Part shown: positions 51,557 to 63,874 of the stretch, piece by piece
Numbering within the stretch: position 1 is the stretch's first letter
Layout: each line of letters starts with the position of its first letter
Assembly (NCBI RefSeq): GCF_023343835.1
Contig: NC_064434.1
Coordinates: 12,567,505 to 12,631,504, forward strand
DNA length: 64,000 nt
DNA from: Lagopus muta
Taxonomy: Eukaryota > Chordata > Aves > Galliformes > Phasianidae
Direction of reading: 5' to 3'
Translations under genes and position numbers: made by a program
Notes under the pieces: model-generated
Database searches by the model: none
Seen by the model: only the letters and a program-made list of their open reading frames with translations
What the model was told of the DNA's origin: nothing

Positions 51557-52484
51557 CTACAACCAAGATCTGACTCCAAGATCTGACTGACTTCTTATTT
51601 GTGGCATTTTGTTTACTACACATTTGGATGGCATGGCATACAGGAAATAAAAATTTTAAAGAAGTATCTAAGGATGTTGCCCTTACCTGACTATCTGGTT
51701 TCAAGTATCAGCAGTGGAATTATATCTTTAAAAACTGTTTACTGTCTGTGACTGTAGGTCCTATAGTTAAACTGGCTGCAAGATGCCTGAGGTCAAATTT
51801 GAACTGAGACTTTAGAGACAAACTTGCTAAGCTAAAGCATGAATTCTAACTGTCTTGGGATCATTCAAAGATGACAAATGGAGAAACACCTTTTGTTTTG
51901 AAATCCTTACAGAAACAGTGAATACTTTGGAAGGAAAACAAAGAAAGAGGGAAAAATTGGCTGCAGATTCTGAATGGTTTAACACTTTAACCTTGAATAC
52001 TGACAACACACTCATACAACAATTAAATCTGAAGCAAGATTATTGCTAGCTGGATTTTTGAACTCTAGTGGCTGAGTTACACTATGTATGATTATTAACT
52101 AGCAAACTGTTAACATTCGGTATCAAAAAACACATTCTTCTGGCTTTGTTTGCTTGTAATCTAATTGAAAAAATGCTATGTTTTCTGATTTTGCAGTTCG
52201 AACAGCATCACCCCTCCCCCCCCAAAAAAAAGCAAACGGAAATAGAAGGAGAAAAAAAACAGAAACGAAAGGCAAGTTAGTCATCTAGGCATGGTTATTT
52301 TAGCACTTAAAAGAAATAACAATTTAAATTAACCCAAAGTTTATCAACGTACAGATAGATATTTTTACATATTAAACCTGCTATTATGCAGAAGGGAAAA
52401 ACCTCTACATTCTGATCATTGATTTCCCATTAAAGTGGGAATATCCTTGCTGCATAAATTGAGAAGGTTGCCCCTTGGTTAAAG

Positions 52485-52945
52485 AAAGACATTGAGGCCC
52501 TGGAGCAGGTTCAAAGAAGGGTGATGAAGCTGGTGAGGGGTCCGGAGCACAGGCTTATGAGGAGTGGCTGAAGGAGCTGGGATTGTTCAGTCTGGAGAAG
52601 AGGAGGCTCAGGGGAGACCGCATTGCACTCTATAACTACCTGAAGGGAGGTTGCAGCAAGCTGGGGCTCTTCTCTCATGTAACTAGCGATAGAACTAGAG
52701 GGAATGGCTTCAAGCTGTGCCAAGGGAGATTTAGGCTGGAAGTTAGGAAATACTGCTTTTCTGAAAGAGTGGTCAGGCACTGGCATGGGCTGCCCAGGGA
52801 GGTGGTGGAGTCATTGACCCTGGAAATGTTCAAGGAACGTTTGGATTTTGTGTTGAGGGACATGGTTTAGTAAGTACTATTGGTGATAGGTGGATGGTTG
52901 GACTGGATGATCTTTCAGGTCCTTTTCAACCTCGGTGATTCTGTG
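52485..52945 (+). mobile_element. CR1 LINE, 3' 0.46 kb with intact ORF2 C-terminus
   Basis: A single frame (52583-52870) is open through the ORF2 C-terminal segment: [49 protein letters not shown], then a stop, as in CR1. A 3'UTR follows with GGACTGGATGATCTTTCAGG and a short GTGATTCTGTG tail. Lack of frame breaks suggests it is one of the youngest insertions here. It is 5'-truncated and therefore cannot be autonomous. Confidence 0.95.
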
Positions 52946-53759
52946 AAGGTATTATATGCATTATATTGGTTTACAGAGACAAAGTCAGACATACAATGAA
53001 ACACCGAATGCATTATGTCATTGGATAAAGCTGACTAATAAGTAATATTATGGTCAACTATTTTTCTCTTACATGAAGGCTTTTATAAAATTAGATCTTT
53101 TTTCTCCCTTTTCTGAGGGTGTAAAATGAATATTTAATAGGTGTTTCCAACTATCATTTTTTGCCCTTGTGGAACTGCACATTTCTAATTAGGTTTGTAT
53201 AGTCTTTAGCCAAATTATTATAGAAGTCTTTTCAAGTATTTCTATGCAAAAATCTAGGCCAGTCAGACTTCTTTCAACACAAATGCACTCCTCTCCTAAA
53301 AGCAGTGGATGTGTCATGCTATCTGGGTTTCTGGTTGTTCAAGCAACTCTGTATTTATTTGAAGCATTATATCTGAAGTGGGGATATTAATTCTAAAAAT
53401 GCACTTTAAAAAATTTACAAAAATAACATAAAATATAGCTGCTTGTAAGAGCCTAACAACCTAACAAACTACTTCTGACTATTCAGAACAGTCTGGATGA
53501 GGCAGTTATTTCATATGGTCTGATGCTACATTAAAGTTTAGATAAGTTTAACATTTTCTTAAAATTAAATGAAAAGTAAAGATGGCTTGCAATGAATTGG
53601 AATAATTAGTCACAACTTCATTTGCTATTAGTGGCCAAACTCTTCTTCCAGATATAGTAAAAACAAATGGGAGAAGGAATTTTCACTGGTGCACATCCCC
53701 GGTTGTACAGACCCATTTAAATAATGAAAGGCTGTATCAGGCCTTAAGAGAAAGCACCA

Positions 53760-54145
53760 GGAAAACCTGCTAGAGGCCTTTCAGTGTCTAAAGAGGGTTT
53801 ATAAGTAAAAAGGATACAGACTCTTTATCAGAGGTACAACAAGGGACATAGTTTCAAAATATATATATATATATTTTAATGATAGTAAAAGTTTTTATTC
53901 TATTAAAGTAAAAGTTTTTATTTTATTATCATCCTTTACTAAGGATGATGAGGCACAGGAACAGGTTGCCCAGAGGGCTGGTGAATAATCCATCTCTGGA
54001 AGCATTCAAGGTCAGACTGGGCAGGATTCTGAGAACCTGATCTAGCTGTAAGTGTTCCTGTTTATTGCAAGGGAGTTAGACTGGATAATCTTTAAAGGTC
54101 CCTTCCAATTCAGATAATTCTACAATTCTATGGTTCTATGATCCC
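53760..54145 (+). mobile_element. CR1 3' fragment interrupted by AT-rich sequence
   Basis: The left part (53760-53850) and the right part (53945-54145: GGCACAGGAACAGGTTGCCCAGAGGGCTGG, AAGGTCCCTTCCAATTC, ATTCTATGGTTCTATGATCC) are CR1. Between them lie a (TA)n run (53857-53874) and a tandem of GTAAAAGTTTTTATT. Confidence 0.88.
53857..53938 (+). repeat. (TA)n plus 23-bp tandem duplication inside a CR1
   Basis: A TA microsatellite is followed by two copies of GTAAAAGTTTTTATTYTATTA. This sequence replaces part of the CR1. Confidence 0.8.
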
Positions 54146-54835
54146 TAGGACAGCTCCCCAGACCCTCCACTAAACATAAGTGAATGTTGCTTTTGCTGCC
54201 TGTGCAGATGCAGGAATACAAAAATGGTGCATGGAAGTAAGATCTTGGCACTGGATTTCATTTTTCTGTTTCTCATTTTATTGATTTTTCCATAGTAATG
54301 TCTAGTTTCCATGCTTTTTGAAATGGGCCATGAGGTCCATGCAATCTGTTTGCTCTGTATATAAAAACTCCTGAGGTTCAGTTTCTAGGTCCTTCTGTAT
54401 TAACCATTCTCACAGTGCCCATTCTCACTCTCACAGATAACTTCCTAATTTTAATTCACAGAATCCCCTATTAACACTCACCACATTGATCCTCAGCCCC
54501 ATGCACTAAAGCTCTTCCTCTTCTACTGCTGACAGACTTGGTGCTTACTGCCAGGGCAGTTGTATCCTAGCACAGGTTTGCTAGCATTTGGAAGCCAGTG
54601 CGCAACATCTTTCTTATTCTGGCTCACTAGTGTAAGGTCTTCCTACTAATGGGTCCATGGCAAATACAGAACAGAAAGTTCAAGAGGCTTTGCACTGAAA
54701 AGTATGGGGTAACGTCTAGAGTTAGAAGCCTCTTCCTGACACACAGTAGTTTGCAAAGAGTAAAAATTAACATTTTCCCCAAGCCCCTTATTTTAAAAGA
54801 TTTATTAGAATATCTATGGATGCTTATTAATGGTA

Positions 54836-55412
54836 TCCTGCAGTACATCAAAAAGAGTGTGGCTAGCAAGTCAAGGGAGGTGATCCTCCTCTCCTTTGCC
54901 AGTAAGTCCACATCTGGAATACTGTCTTCAGTTCTGGCTCCTCAGTTCAAAAAAGACAGGGATCATCTGGAGAGAGACCAGTAAAGGGCCACAAAAATGA
55001 TGAGGGTGCTTGGATCATCTCTGTTATGAGGAAGTGCTGAAAGGTTTGGGACTGTTCAGCCTGGAGGAGACTTAGGGGTGATCTTATCAATACTTGTAAA
55101 TATCTAGTGGTTGGGATTCAAGAGGATGGGGTCAGGCTCTTTTCATAAGCTTCCAGGAGCAGAACAAAGCATAATGGACACGTACTGGAACATAGAATGC
55201 TCCATACGAACATGAAGAAATCTTTACTATGAGGGTGACAGAGCACTGGAACAGGCTGTCCAGAGGGGTAGTGGAACCTCCCTCTCTGGAGATATTCAAA
55301 ACTCACCTGGGCACTTTCCTGAGCAACCTACTGTAGGGAACCTGTTCTAGCAGCGGGTTGCTCTAGGTCATCTTTGTAAGTCCCTTTCAATCCCTACAAT
55401 ACTGTGATTAAC
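54836..55412 (+). mobile_element. CR1 LINE, 3' 0.58 kb
   Basis: The blocks AGCAAGTCAAGGGAGGTGATCC, CTCAGTTCAAAAAAGACAGGGATC, TGTTCAGCCTGGAGGAGAC, GAGCACTGGAACAGGCTGTCC, TCTCTGGAGATATTCAAAAC and GCGGGTTGCTCTAGGTC follow CR1 order. Tail octamers are eroded. The 111-residue frame at 54649-54984 partly overlaps it and is a by-product. Confidence 0.93.
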
Positions 55413-56450
55413 ATGTCATCCTCCTAGGTTGTCAAATTTTGGAGCTAAGAAAACCTGTCTAATTAAGGAATGGTCTGCCACTGTGATCTGCCAACAAAGC
55501 CTTCAAATGCTGAGGATTTGTACTAGAATAACAGCTTTCGAAGAAGCAGTCTATATTGCTCTTCTAAATGAAAGCTTCTATATTAAAAAAAAAAAAAAAA
55601 ATTGTTTACTTGTATAGTTTTTGAGGATTTCTCTCATTGCATATTATCCTTTGCTATTATTGCTATTGTTTGAAAGGAATACATACTGGGCTGGCTATAC
55701 TTGATAGGTAATTACTAATAGGTAATTCCAGCAGCAGCATATTAATGCTACAGAAGTATTTAAATGCATGCTAGTCTAAAACTTCTACCTTACTAATTGA
55801 TAGCAAGAAGACTGACAGTGAGCTCCAAATCTCAGACTATGGGAGGCTATAAAAATCATCATCAATATTCTGAATTATACTGAAAGCACAACCAAAACCA
55901 GTAAAGAAACTTAATACAGGTGTCAGCAGGATAGTAAGAGATTTTTTTCTGCATCCAATTAGAGGGGAAAAAAAAAATCAGATATGAAGATTTTAACTTA
56001 TTCAAGAATATTGGAAAATAGATATTTTTTAAACTTAAAATTGCATCTAATTGTGAAGACCATGGCAAGTGAAACTGTTCTTCATTAACTCTTGCAATAT
56101 TTTTACTACAGCCCCTTGCAATGTTTCAATATTTATCATTTTTGGACCTGTAGGTCGGCTCCTGATTCTTCTCAGAGGCCACATTCAACTCTAAAGGAAA
56201 GACAGTACTGCATTAGACTTTAGTGTTTAGTAGGTAGTCATTATTATTAGGAAATGCTTATCTCATATTACATCAACATTTTAAAATAAAACCCAGGATC
56301 CTACTATTTAAATATAATACCTAAAAATATCTGTAGACTAGAAGATTATATTTTCATATTGTCTGTTGTCAGTATTCTACTCCATTTATGATGACCCTAG
56401 TCTGTCAATGAAATGGCAACAGGTAGAAGCCAACAGTAACATTCTCTGTA

Positions 56451-57250
56451 GATCACTCCAAAGGTAACGCCTCCTATTTATTTCCATGGCAACTACAACA
56501 GATTAAAAGAGCACAATAATACTATTTGATAGAGATGACTCAGCTACAAAACATGACTTTCGACATAGTCATCACTATTGGCTGTGCATTTTTGTCAGTG
56601 GTGAACAAGAGCCTGCATGCAACACTTGTAAAAATTTGCATCAGTGGAGGTAATCCTTTGTTTCACAGTGGCTATGACAGCACTGATGATAGAAAAATAG
56701 CAGTCTATATTTCACCCGCCTGAATAAATAGAAGGCAGAAAGCACTAAACTCAAACTGTGTGGTGGGTCTGGTGGTACAGCCCAGGCAAGATTGGCAATG
56801 TACTCCTTAGTCTTCAAACCCGTGTGAGGTCTGGCATTATCATGTTGCAAGAGAAAGATTGTCTTCTCCTCTGGCCTTACTGTCTCTCCAGGACTGTATT
56901 TCTGTATTTCAAGCTCTCAGCTTAGTCGATGTCATGATGTAGCAGTCAGTAGATATTCTGTCCAGTTTTGAGGAAATCTAGAAGGATTACAACTTTCCTA
57001 TCCCAAAAGGCAGTCAAGACTGAGGGTTGCATCTTGAACTTTTTTTGATGTGAAAATTTACAAGTCGCCACTCCATAAAATACTGTTTTGATTCCAGGTT
57101 ATAGTATGACACTATGTATGTCTCAACACCAATGACAATATACAAGTTGCATCTTCATGCCAATATTCCATTAAATTTTGCTGCCATGTGATAGTGTATT
57201 TCAACAGTGGCAGTGTTGTAAAAGATAAACCACGTTCCAGACAGTCATGA
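56451..57250 (-). mobile_element. Galluhop-like mariner relic with an inverted segment
   Basis: The left end follows a TA (56449-56450) and has CCAAAGGTAACGCCTCCTATTTATTTCC. On the minus strand the frame at 56641-56850 contains the mariner transposase motif HDNARPHT, then LKTKEYIANLAW, PPDPPHS and SAFYLF, i.e. the catalytic C-terminal part. Upstream on that strand the frame is broken by stops and shifts (56850-57130). At about 57160-57243 a mariner N-terminal-like peptide, YFNSGSVVKDKPRSRQ, reads on the opposite (+) strand. The right terminal repeat was not found. The element is inactive. Confidence 0.85.
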
Positions 57251-58727
57251 AAACCTGGTAAATTTTGAAAATAATTTATTTTACATATTATACTCCTTAA
57301 GATTTCTGTTTATTTCTAAAAGAGACTTTTCAGATTTTAGCACAGAAATTACCCTACCCTGTGAGCAAATACCTGTGAAATCTGTTAAGTATGTATCTCA
57401 TCCATATAGCATACAGAATTTTGCAAAGAATGACAACTTAGTGGTACTAGCAGTTATTCCTTTATTGCTTGATATGACCCAGAGAGTGAACCTAAATTTT
57501 CCACCTTCTGCATAAAAAGAAAGGAGGTCTTTCTATTTATAGCTTTCTAGTTACAGCTATTAACTTTCTAGTTAACTGTTGACCTAGACAGTAGATTGCT
57601 TTTGTGGAATTATAGTTCTCTGATCATAGTAAGTCACTTAAATTTAGTTTTTCAGAGGAGACTACAAACTACATGTTTCTCATTTTCTAGGTGTCTAACT
57701 TGAGACTAGACTCTGATTTATAGAAGTGCGTATACAGTCAACGGAGACTGTGCTTTGAATGTATAAAATGCAATATAAACTCTCTGCAAAATCAGATTCT
57801 AAATTTCTTATTCTGGACACTTAGGATTTGTAGATAATCTTAGATTTAATCCATAAAGGGAAAGAAGCCTTACTTTTTTAGAATGGGAATGATACACTGT
57901 TCATCTCACAAGGTTTTATGGAAATAAATTCACAGTTCTATGTCAAACAGATAAATATGAGTCTGGAGATAAATAAGGGTATTGATCTACACAACATATG
58001 ATATGCCAGAAGAGATTGCTAGAAAATATTTTTTATTAGTTTAAGCAAAAATTGTTCAGTAATATAAAATAAGTACAATCATATAATTAACAACAATACG
58101 ATTTTTCCATTTAAAACATGAAGCGATTACTCTGATTTTTAAAGTGGTTGTACTTCGTTTATACAAGTTTTTTTTTTTAAATATGTGTTGTTGTTTTAAA
58201 TTATCCAGGTTATGTTTTTGAAGTGCGTCCAATTAACACAATGATTTTCTATGGGATTGACATTAAAAAAACAAATTTAGAATACCTACTTCAGAGACCT
58301 AACTCAATTTTTGCAAGTCATAAACTTTAACTTCTATGCAATGTGAATGAAGTTATTCTGTGAGGAAGGGATGGAATTCTACATAGAGGTTGAGGAAGTG
58401 CTATTCTTAGAATGAAAATGACAGAAATTTTTAGTGTGGTTACTTCTCATGCGTCACATCACAAATCAAAGAGAAAATTCCACGTGCTTTAAACTGGATG
58501 GTCCTCAATTAAAGAATTTTCTATCACATAGTTTTTCATGATTTATTTATTTATAATAGTTTCTGGTAAAATATAGCTTTGAGATTATCTTTGGTATATA
58601 AGTAGCAGAAAATAAGAAATTAAAGTCTAATAGAACTGCACAGTACTCTATATGGTACTTTACAATGTAGTCATTCATCCTCTGAATTAAGGGTTATTTA
58701 CTATCATCATTAAAAAAGCTAACAAAC

Positions 58728-58792
58728 TTGTATGTATTATGTATATGTATGTATGTATTATATGTTTGTATAGTATGTATATATTATATGCC
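58728..58792 (+). repeat. GTAT/TA-rich imperfect repeat
   Basis: This is a mixture of TATG, GTAT and TATA units over 65 bases. Confidence 0.8.
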
Positions 58793-59028
58793 TGATTTGT
58801 GCTGTTTTTTCCTTTTTTCCTTCATTTTCATAATTACACTTATAAATATAAATGATGTGAATATGTATACAAAGCAAGTTTCCTCATAAAAATAATTGTA
58901 TCTATGATATAATTAAAATAGACTTTATCTAAGAAAGCTCATGATAAAAGTCTTATCCTCCAGTTTTACAAAACTGTCTTTAATATGACAATATTGAATA
59001 TCAGTTTGACTCTTGTGAAAGCTTCATT

Positions 59029-59120
59029 ATGTTTTTTTTTTTCAAAGGATTTTTTTTTTCCATTGGAAAAAAACAAAAAACAAAAAAACAAAAAACAAAA
59101 AACAAAACAAAACAAAAAAC
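59029..59120 (+). repeat. T-run and (AAAAAC)n inverted pair
   Basis: Two T runs (59030-59041, 59050-59060) face a (CAAAAA)n tract (59066-59118). The two arms could pair in a hairpin with a loop of a few bases around CCATTGG. Confidence 0.75.
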
Positions 59121-61330
59121 CTACAATCCATGGTATAAACACTGTCAGTGTAACCCTGAGGGCCTAATCCAACTCTGTTGAAGACAGGGCCTGTCTTTTG
59201 ATGGCCTACAGAGTATAGCTGAAATGGACCTGAAGGGTAAGACTGACTAAAAAATGAGTTATATCAAATTCCAAAAGGAAAAGGTCATCTCAACCATAGT
59301 CCAAATCATGTCAACTTTAATAGGGATTGAAACTGCCCTGAGTACTTGGCCATTCTGTGAACCTTGACAACAAAGTGGTGCTCAGTCCAATGTGGCAATA
59401 GGAAGTATGCAAAGAAGACAAAAATCATAATAAAATTTAATGAAGAAGACTGACAGATCCTTTTACATGCAAGAACATAACTTTCTCTAACCAAAGGGTA
59501 GAAATCCTTATGATTTTCAATCCTTTGTTCATGCGCCTGAAAATATTACAAAGCATAATAAAAAGTCAGATGTAAAATTGGAGAAATCAATGTGTACACT
59601 TCAGATTATGCAGACAAATTTTCCGATTTAGTGTGACTTTTAATAGAAAACATTTAATATAGCTGCTAAAGTAAAAGGATATCTGCATGGGGTACTGTAG
59701 ACTGAATTCATTAGTTCAATTAAAGCAACTAGCTCTGCACAGCTCCTCTCAAAGATCTGGAAATAGACAGCTCTCCTTGAACGTTTCATTTTAATTGTGA
59801 TAATATTGCCATTCTTCTCATGAAAGGGAGAGTGCAAAATACCAAAAAATATTCTTGTTTTAATCAAATTTGAAGAAAAGAGAACAGTCTTAAATATAAG
59901 AGAAGAAAATAACAATCAAATATAATGATAGCATCATTAAGCTGATTAGGATATCATGAATGCAGCTCAGACTTGGAATTTATCAAAAATTTACACTTTT
60001 TTCTTTTTAGAAGTGTCTGTAGACTGAGGTAAATTCAGGCTACAGATTACAAAAAGTATTATTACTATTTTAATTTATGGAGTGCTGAACAGTTAACATA
60101 TTTATTTTACTAATCAGTGGGAAAAAATGTTCTGTTTTTCCCTAAAATAACTTCTGCTAGTAATAGTTGAATTAATCAACAATAATTCATGGAATAATAC
60201 CATTTAGTTAAGATTTACAGATGTTTTATCTCAGGAAAGTAATGCAGACAAGATTGGTGGATCTGACTTATGACTTCTAATGAAATTTCGAGCAAATGAA
60301 ACCAAGAATTTAATTGTAGTTGAAGACATAATCCTGTCATTGTACTTCAACTTTTACCTTTTATTGAACATACATAACATATTTTCGAAATTTCAGAAAA
60401 ATTTTAGAGAAGTGCTTTTCTGCTGCAAACAGGAGGAACATCTGCTGTTCCACAACCCATTCCCCTGAGATCAAAGTCTCGAGTATGGTCTCTGCAAGGA
60501 AAGATTTGCCTTTTCATGCAGAATTTTTCTAGAATTAATCCCTTGGGCTCTTATTCTGACCATTTGCTATCATCTAAGCTACAGTTCTTTTTACTGGTTC
60601 AGATTAAGTAAATACAATTCTAAAACGATAAAGCAGCTTTAGCCATAGTAATAAATGAATTCCCTCAGGGAAAAGATACTGGCCTAATAAAAGATGCTGA
60701 GCAATGTGTCTGACAGTGCTCTCTCTGTGTGTTGGAAGACAGTAATGCTCTAAAGACTGAAATTTGGCCTTATGCAATTTGGTGTTCCACTTAAAGGCCT
60801 TTGAATTGCCAACAATTTTACAATGGTAATTTCCGCCCCAAAAGGCACATTTCAGCATGGGTACTATGGACATCAGCTAATGTTGGAAGAGGCTCCCTCC
60901 AGTCTCACAGATGTCAGCAAGCTTTCCCCAGATCACAGTAGCTTCAGGGATAAACACCAGAGACTTCAGCTTGTTCTGCTATATTGAATTGTCCTGCCAA
61001 CTTCAGTTATGAGCAAGTTATAGAGATTATAATGTCTGAAATGAAAGTATTGGAGAACATGCTAGAAAGTGAGACAAACATTTTCTGTCATCAGTAAGAT
61101 TCAGATAAATAGGACAATATTGAGTAGTTTTACTGGTAAATTCTGTTGGAATTGCTCTCAACACAAATGGAAGCAAGTCTACGTATTACTAAAAGCTCAC
61201 ATCAGAGAGGTTGTCTTCCTGTCCAGTGAGCAAGATCATGAAAAAATCCTGTTTTTCTCAAAGTAGACAGACATTTTGGACCATACCATCCTCTGCTGGG
61301 AACTCTGGCTGCAAATCAGGAAGAACTTAC

Positions 61331-61384
61331 AGAATACCTGAGTGCGAGAGACACCTTGCTGACAACCTTAGCCTATTGCTATGC
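61331..61384 (-). CDS. Candidate small exon, unplaced
   Basis: This 54-base segment has a very good acceptor (GAGCATTTATTTCTCTTCAG) and donor (ATTCT|GTAAGTT). Only one frame is open (phase 2 in, phase 2 out), reading HSNRLRLSARCLSHSGI. The exit phase fits the start of 47360-47795 (CT|T, leucine). The entry phase does not fit exon 1 of the main gene. The open frame alone is too short to be evidence, so it rests on splice-site quality. Confidence 0.22.
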
Positions 61385-61569
61385 CTGAAGAGAAATAAAT
61401 GCTCCTATTCAAAGAATCTTTTTACCCAAATGTACCCAAAATCTTAATATATAAAAACAGTGCAACTTTATTTAGAGAATTTGACTCCGTTGATGACTTG
61501 ACACTTGCCTTTTAAGTTCACTTGAGGAAACAGTCTGTGTTGAGCCTTTTCAAAGAGCAGTAAGTGGCA

Positions 61570-61592
61570 ATATATATATATATATATATATT
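61570..61592 (+). repeat. (TA)n microsatellite
   Basis: About eleven uninterrupted TA units occur within the intron. Confidence 0.92.
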
Positions 61593-62797
61593 TGTATCCT
61601 CTGAGATTTCTTAGTCTTGCCAGTGAACCTGCAAAAGAAAACAGCTCAGAAAGCAGTCTGTGTTCCCTCACCAGCCTCAGAAATATATGGCTGGTTAGTA
61701 CAAGTGTGACGTTTTCTGGCAGGTGGCAGCATATGATGATAGAATCAACAATTCATGGCCTACTGCGTTATTGTAAGGCTCTCTTACAATAACTAAAGCA
61801 TTATGTCTCATACACAAGGTTCATTGATTTCTGGCTTCACACATTTCTACAAGTGTACTTTTCTTGGTTTGTTGCAAAAGTTCATGACTCAGCAGATAAT
61901 GTGAGTTTGTAATAGCAGTGACTTGTTTACCTGCATAGTGACCTGCTAATACATAACTTCGCAGTAGTACAGTTGGAAATGCAGTACACGGCAGTACGTG
62001 GCAATATGATAATCTACTTTGGATGGGTGGTCCTAGCAGGAGCGGTAAATATCCCTGTGCTGCACATCTTTTCTCCCTTTCCTCCAGTAATTCTGCAGCT
62101 GCAGAAATAGGTGCTTTACATTAAAGTAAAAGAAATACTAACAAAACAAAAATGTTATTTGAAGTTGTCCTCTTCTGCTTTTTATTAATATTGCAGCTTT
62201 AAAAATATATGTTAAATAATGTAAGATAAATATAAAATTTGAAAATTAATCCTAATGCCATTCCCAACGATCAGTTTATCATTTTCATTACTCATTTTCT
62301 ATCCAGTACATGAAAGAAGTAAAAGACCAGTTAAGAATCTGATGGATATTATCTTTATTCGGCATTATTGTCTGATCTCCATATGCAGTAAGGACTGACT
62401 ATAGAAAGAGCAACAGAGAAAGTAAAAATAATAGAGGAATAATTCTAATAAGGAAAAAAGGTGAAGGATACATTTTGCTGTGAGCTGGAATATGCATTAT
62501 TTTTCAAATACAAATCATTATAAGAAATAAAATTCCATATGAAGTGAAAACTACTTTTGAAAGCATGATTAGGTTAATACAGCAAACATTGACTGGACTG
62601 GAAAATAATATGTTCCGATTTAACTTTCATACTAACACTTTTCAAATTACTGGCATTTCTGGATGGTAAAAAATTTATGCAAATGAAAATTTTAATATGC
62701 ACATATTTATATAGCTGAAATGATGGCATTAATAATGTCATTTTTAAAACACACTAGGAGTATTATAAGACTACAAAACAGTTGAAGTTATTTTTTC

Positions 62798-62813
62798 ATC
62801 TTTTTTCTTTTTC

Positions 62814-62848
<35 letters not shown>
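62798..62848 (+). repeat. Polypyrimidine tract ending in T29
   Basis: T-rich sequence with scattered C (CTTTTTTCTTTTTCTTTCTC) runs into 29 consecutive T (62820-62848). On the gene strand it is an A-rich tract. Confidence 0.9.
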
Positions 62849-63874
62849 GAGTGTTAGTTTTCATAAAATGTATGGCCAAATATGACATATTGCAGTCACA
62901 AAAACTCCAAAAAACACAGTGCAAATTTGTCCCTTGACAGAAATTCTTTTCTGCTCTACACTACTATGATTATACTGCAGTCAGTGGAGAAAAGCACATT
63001 TGAACTGGACAGAGACACTAGCCTTGTGGACTACTGCACTGCAGAGAGTTGTTTTGAATACTCATATGCCTTAGTTTTCCTGTGAATTTATAAAGGCAAA
63101 TATTTCCAAGTAAGGATGAAGTAGGAGCTTGTACAGAACTCTCTCTGAATGCATGAATCTCCTATGTTAAGCACACTGCTAAAATGAGGCCTGATTTGTC
63201 ATTTGTGCTTTTGTTAGCCAAAATGATCATAAAACTTCTGTTTCAATAAGAAAGATTGCAAGCTATATAAGAAAGGTTCAGAAGAAAGCACTTAGAGAAA
63301 ATTGCTTATTGAAATCCTCACAGCTGGTAGTAGCCTAGAATGGGATCATTTGGTCAGTGAGGGTGCAAAGAGGTAAGGCTAAAAATAAGGGGGGAAGAAA
63401 TAGAAGATATAATAGGCTTGAGAAAGACTGCAATTGAATTGAGTTATTAAGAGTTAATAGCAGCACTTACTCTTACTTTTCTCTTATTAGAAAACTCCAA
63501 AAAAAGCAGCTAGTAAAATATATCTCTTAATTCAATATGGACTTAGACATTAATTAGGAACCTGGTAACTAGACAAAATTAAACTATGCAGTATATAGAA
63601 TAAATGACTACTTTATCTACAAATGCACCGAAAAGAGAGAATCTTGACCAACAATTTCAAATGTCCCTGATAAATACACAAATGCATGTAGTCTATTAAA
63701 TAAGAAGGGCAGATCACAACTTTGGTTGACCTGATTTGCCTTTGGACAAGAATTCCAATGGCTACTGCTTGGAGTAGTGCATTAGTTTTTTCATAAATTG
63801 ATAAATAAATTTTTCATAAATCTGAGCCACAAAGTATCAAGAAGATTCTATTCTCTTATTAATTTCATACATAC

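Larger units (their letters stand above)
57251..61330. other. Unique AT-rich intron sequence
   Basis: No transposon fragment was recognised in these 4 kb. They hold a TA/GTAT-rich tract (58728-58792) and an inverted T-rich/A-rich pair (59029-59120). A GC-richer stretch near 59640-59850 was considered as possible conserved non-coding DNA but nothing decides it. Confidence 0.5.
15072..63874 (-). other. Giant intron 1-2, about 48.8 kb
   Basis: This is the interval between the donor of exon 1 (G|GTATGT at 63874) and the acceptor of exon 2 (15072). Joining these exons keeps the frame (G|TT). It holds most of the CR1 copies, one mariner, a solo LTR and many simple repeats. Candidate exons within it (41305-41411, 47360-47795, 61331-61384) do not fit the phase of this junction, so they would be alternative or unrelated if real. 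Confidence 0.5.

Noticed and set aside
51850..51935. Strong acceptor (TTTGTTTTCCTTCCAAAG) followed by a short open frame on the minus strand
   Set aside because: There is no matching donor and the frame soon stops. Probably a chance pyrimidine tract.
54649..54984. 111-codon plus-strand open frame
   Set aside because: Its second half is CR1 sequence; it is a by-product of the repeat.
59640..59915. 91-codon minus-strand open frame in a slightly GC-richer block
   Set aside because: No splice sites or recognisable protein motifs. It might be conserved non-coding DNA, but this cannot be judged without alignments.
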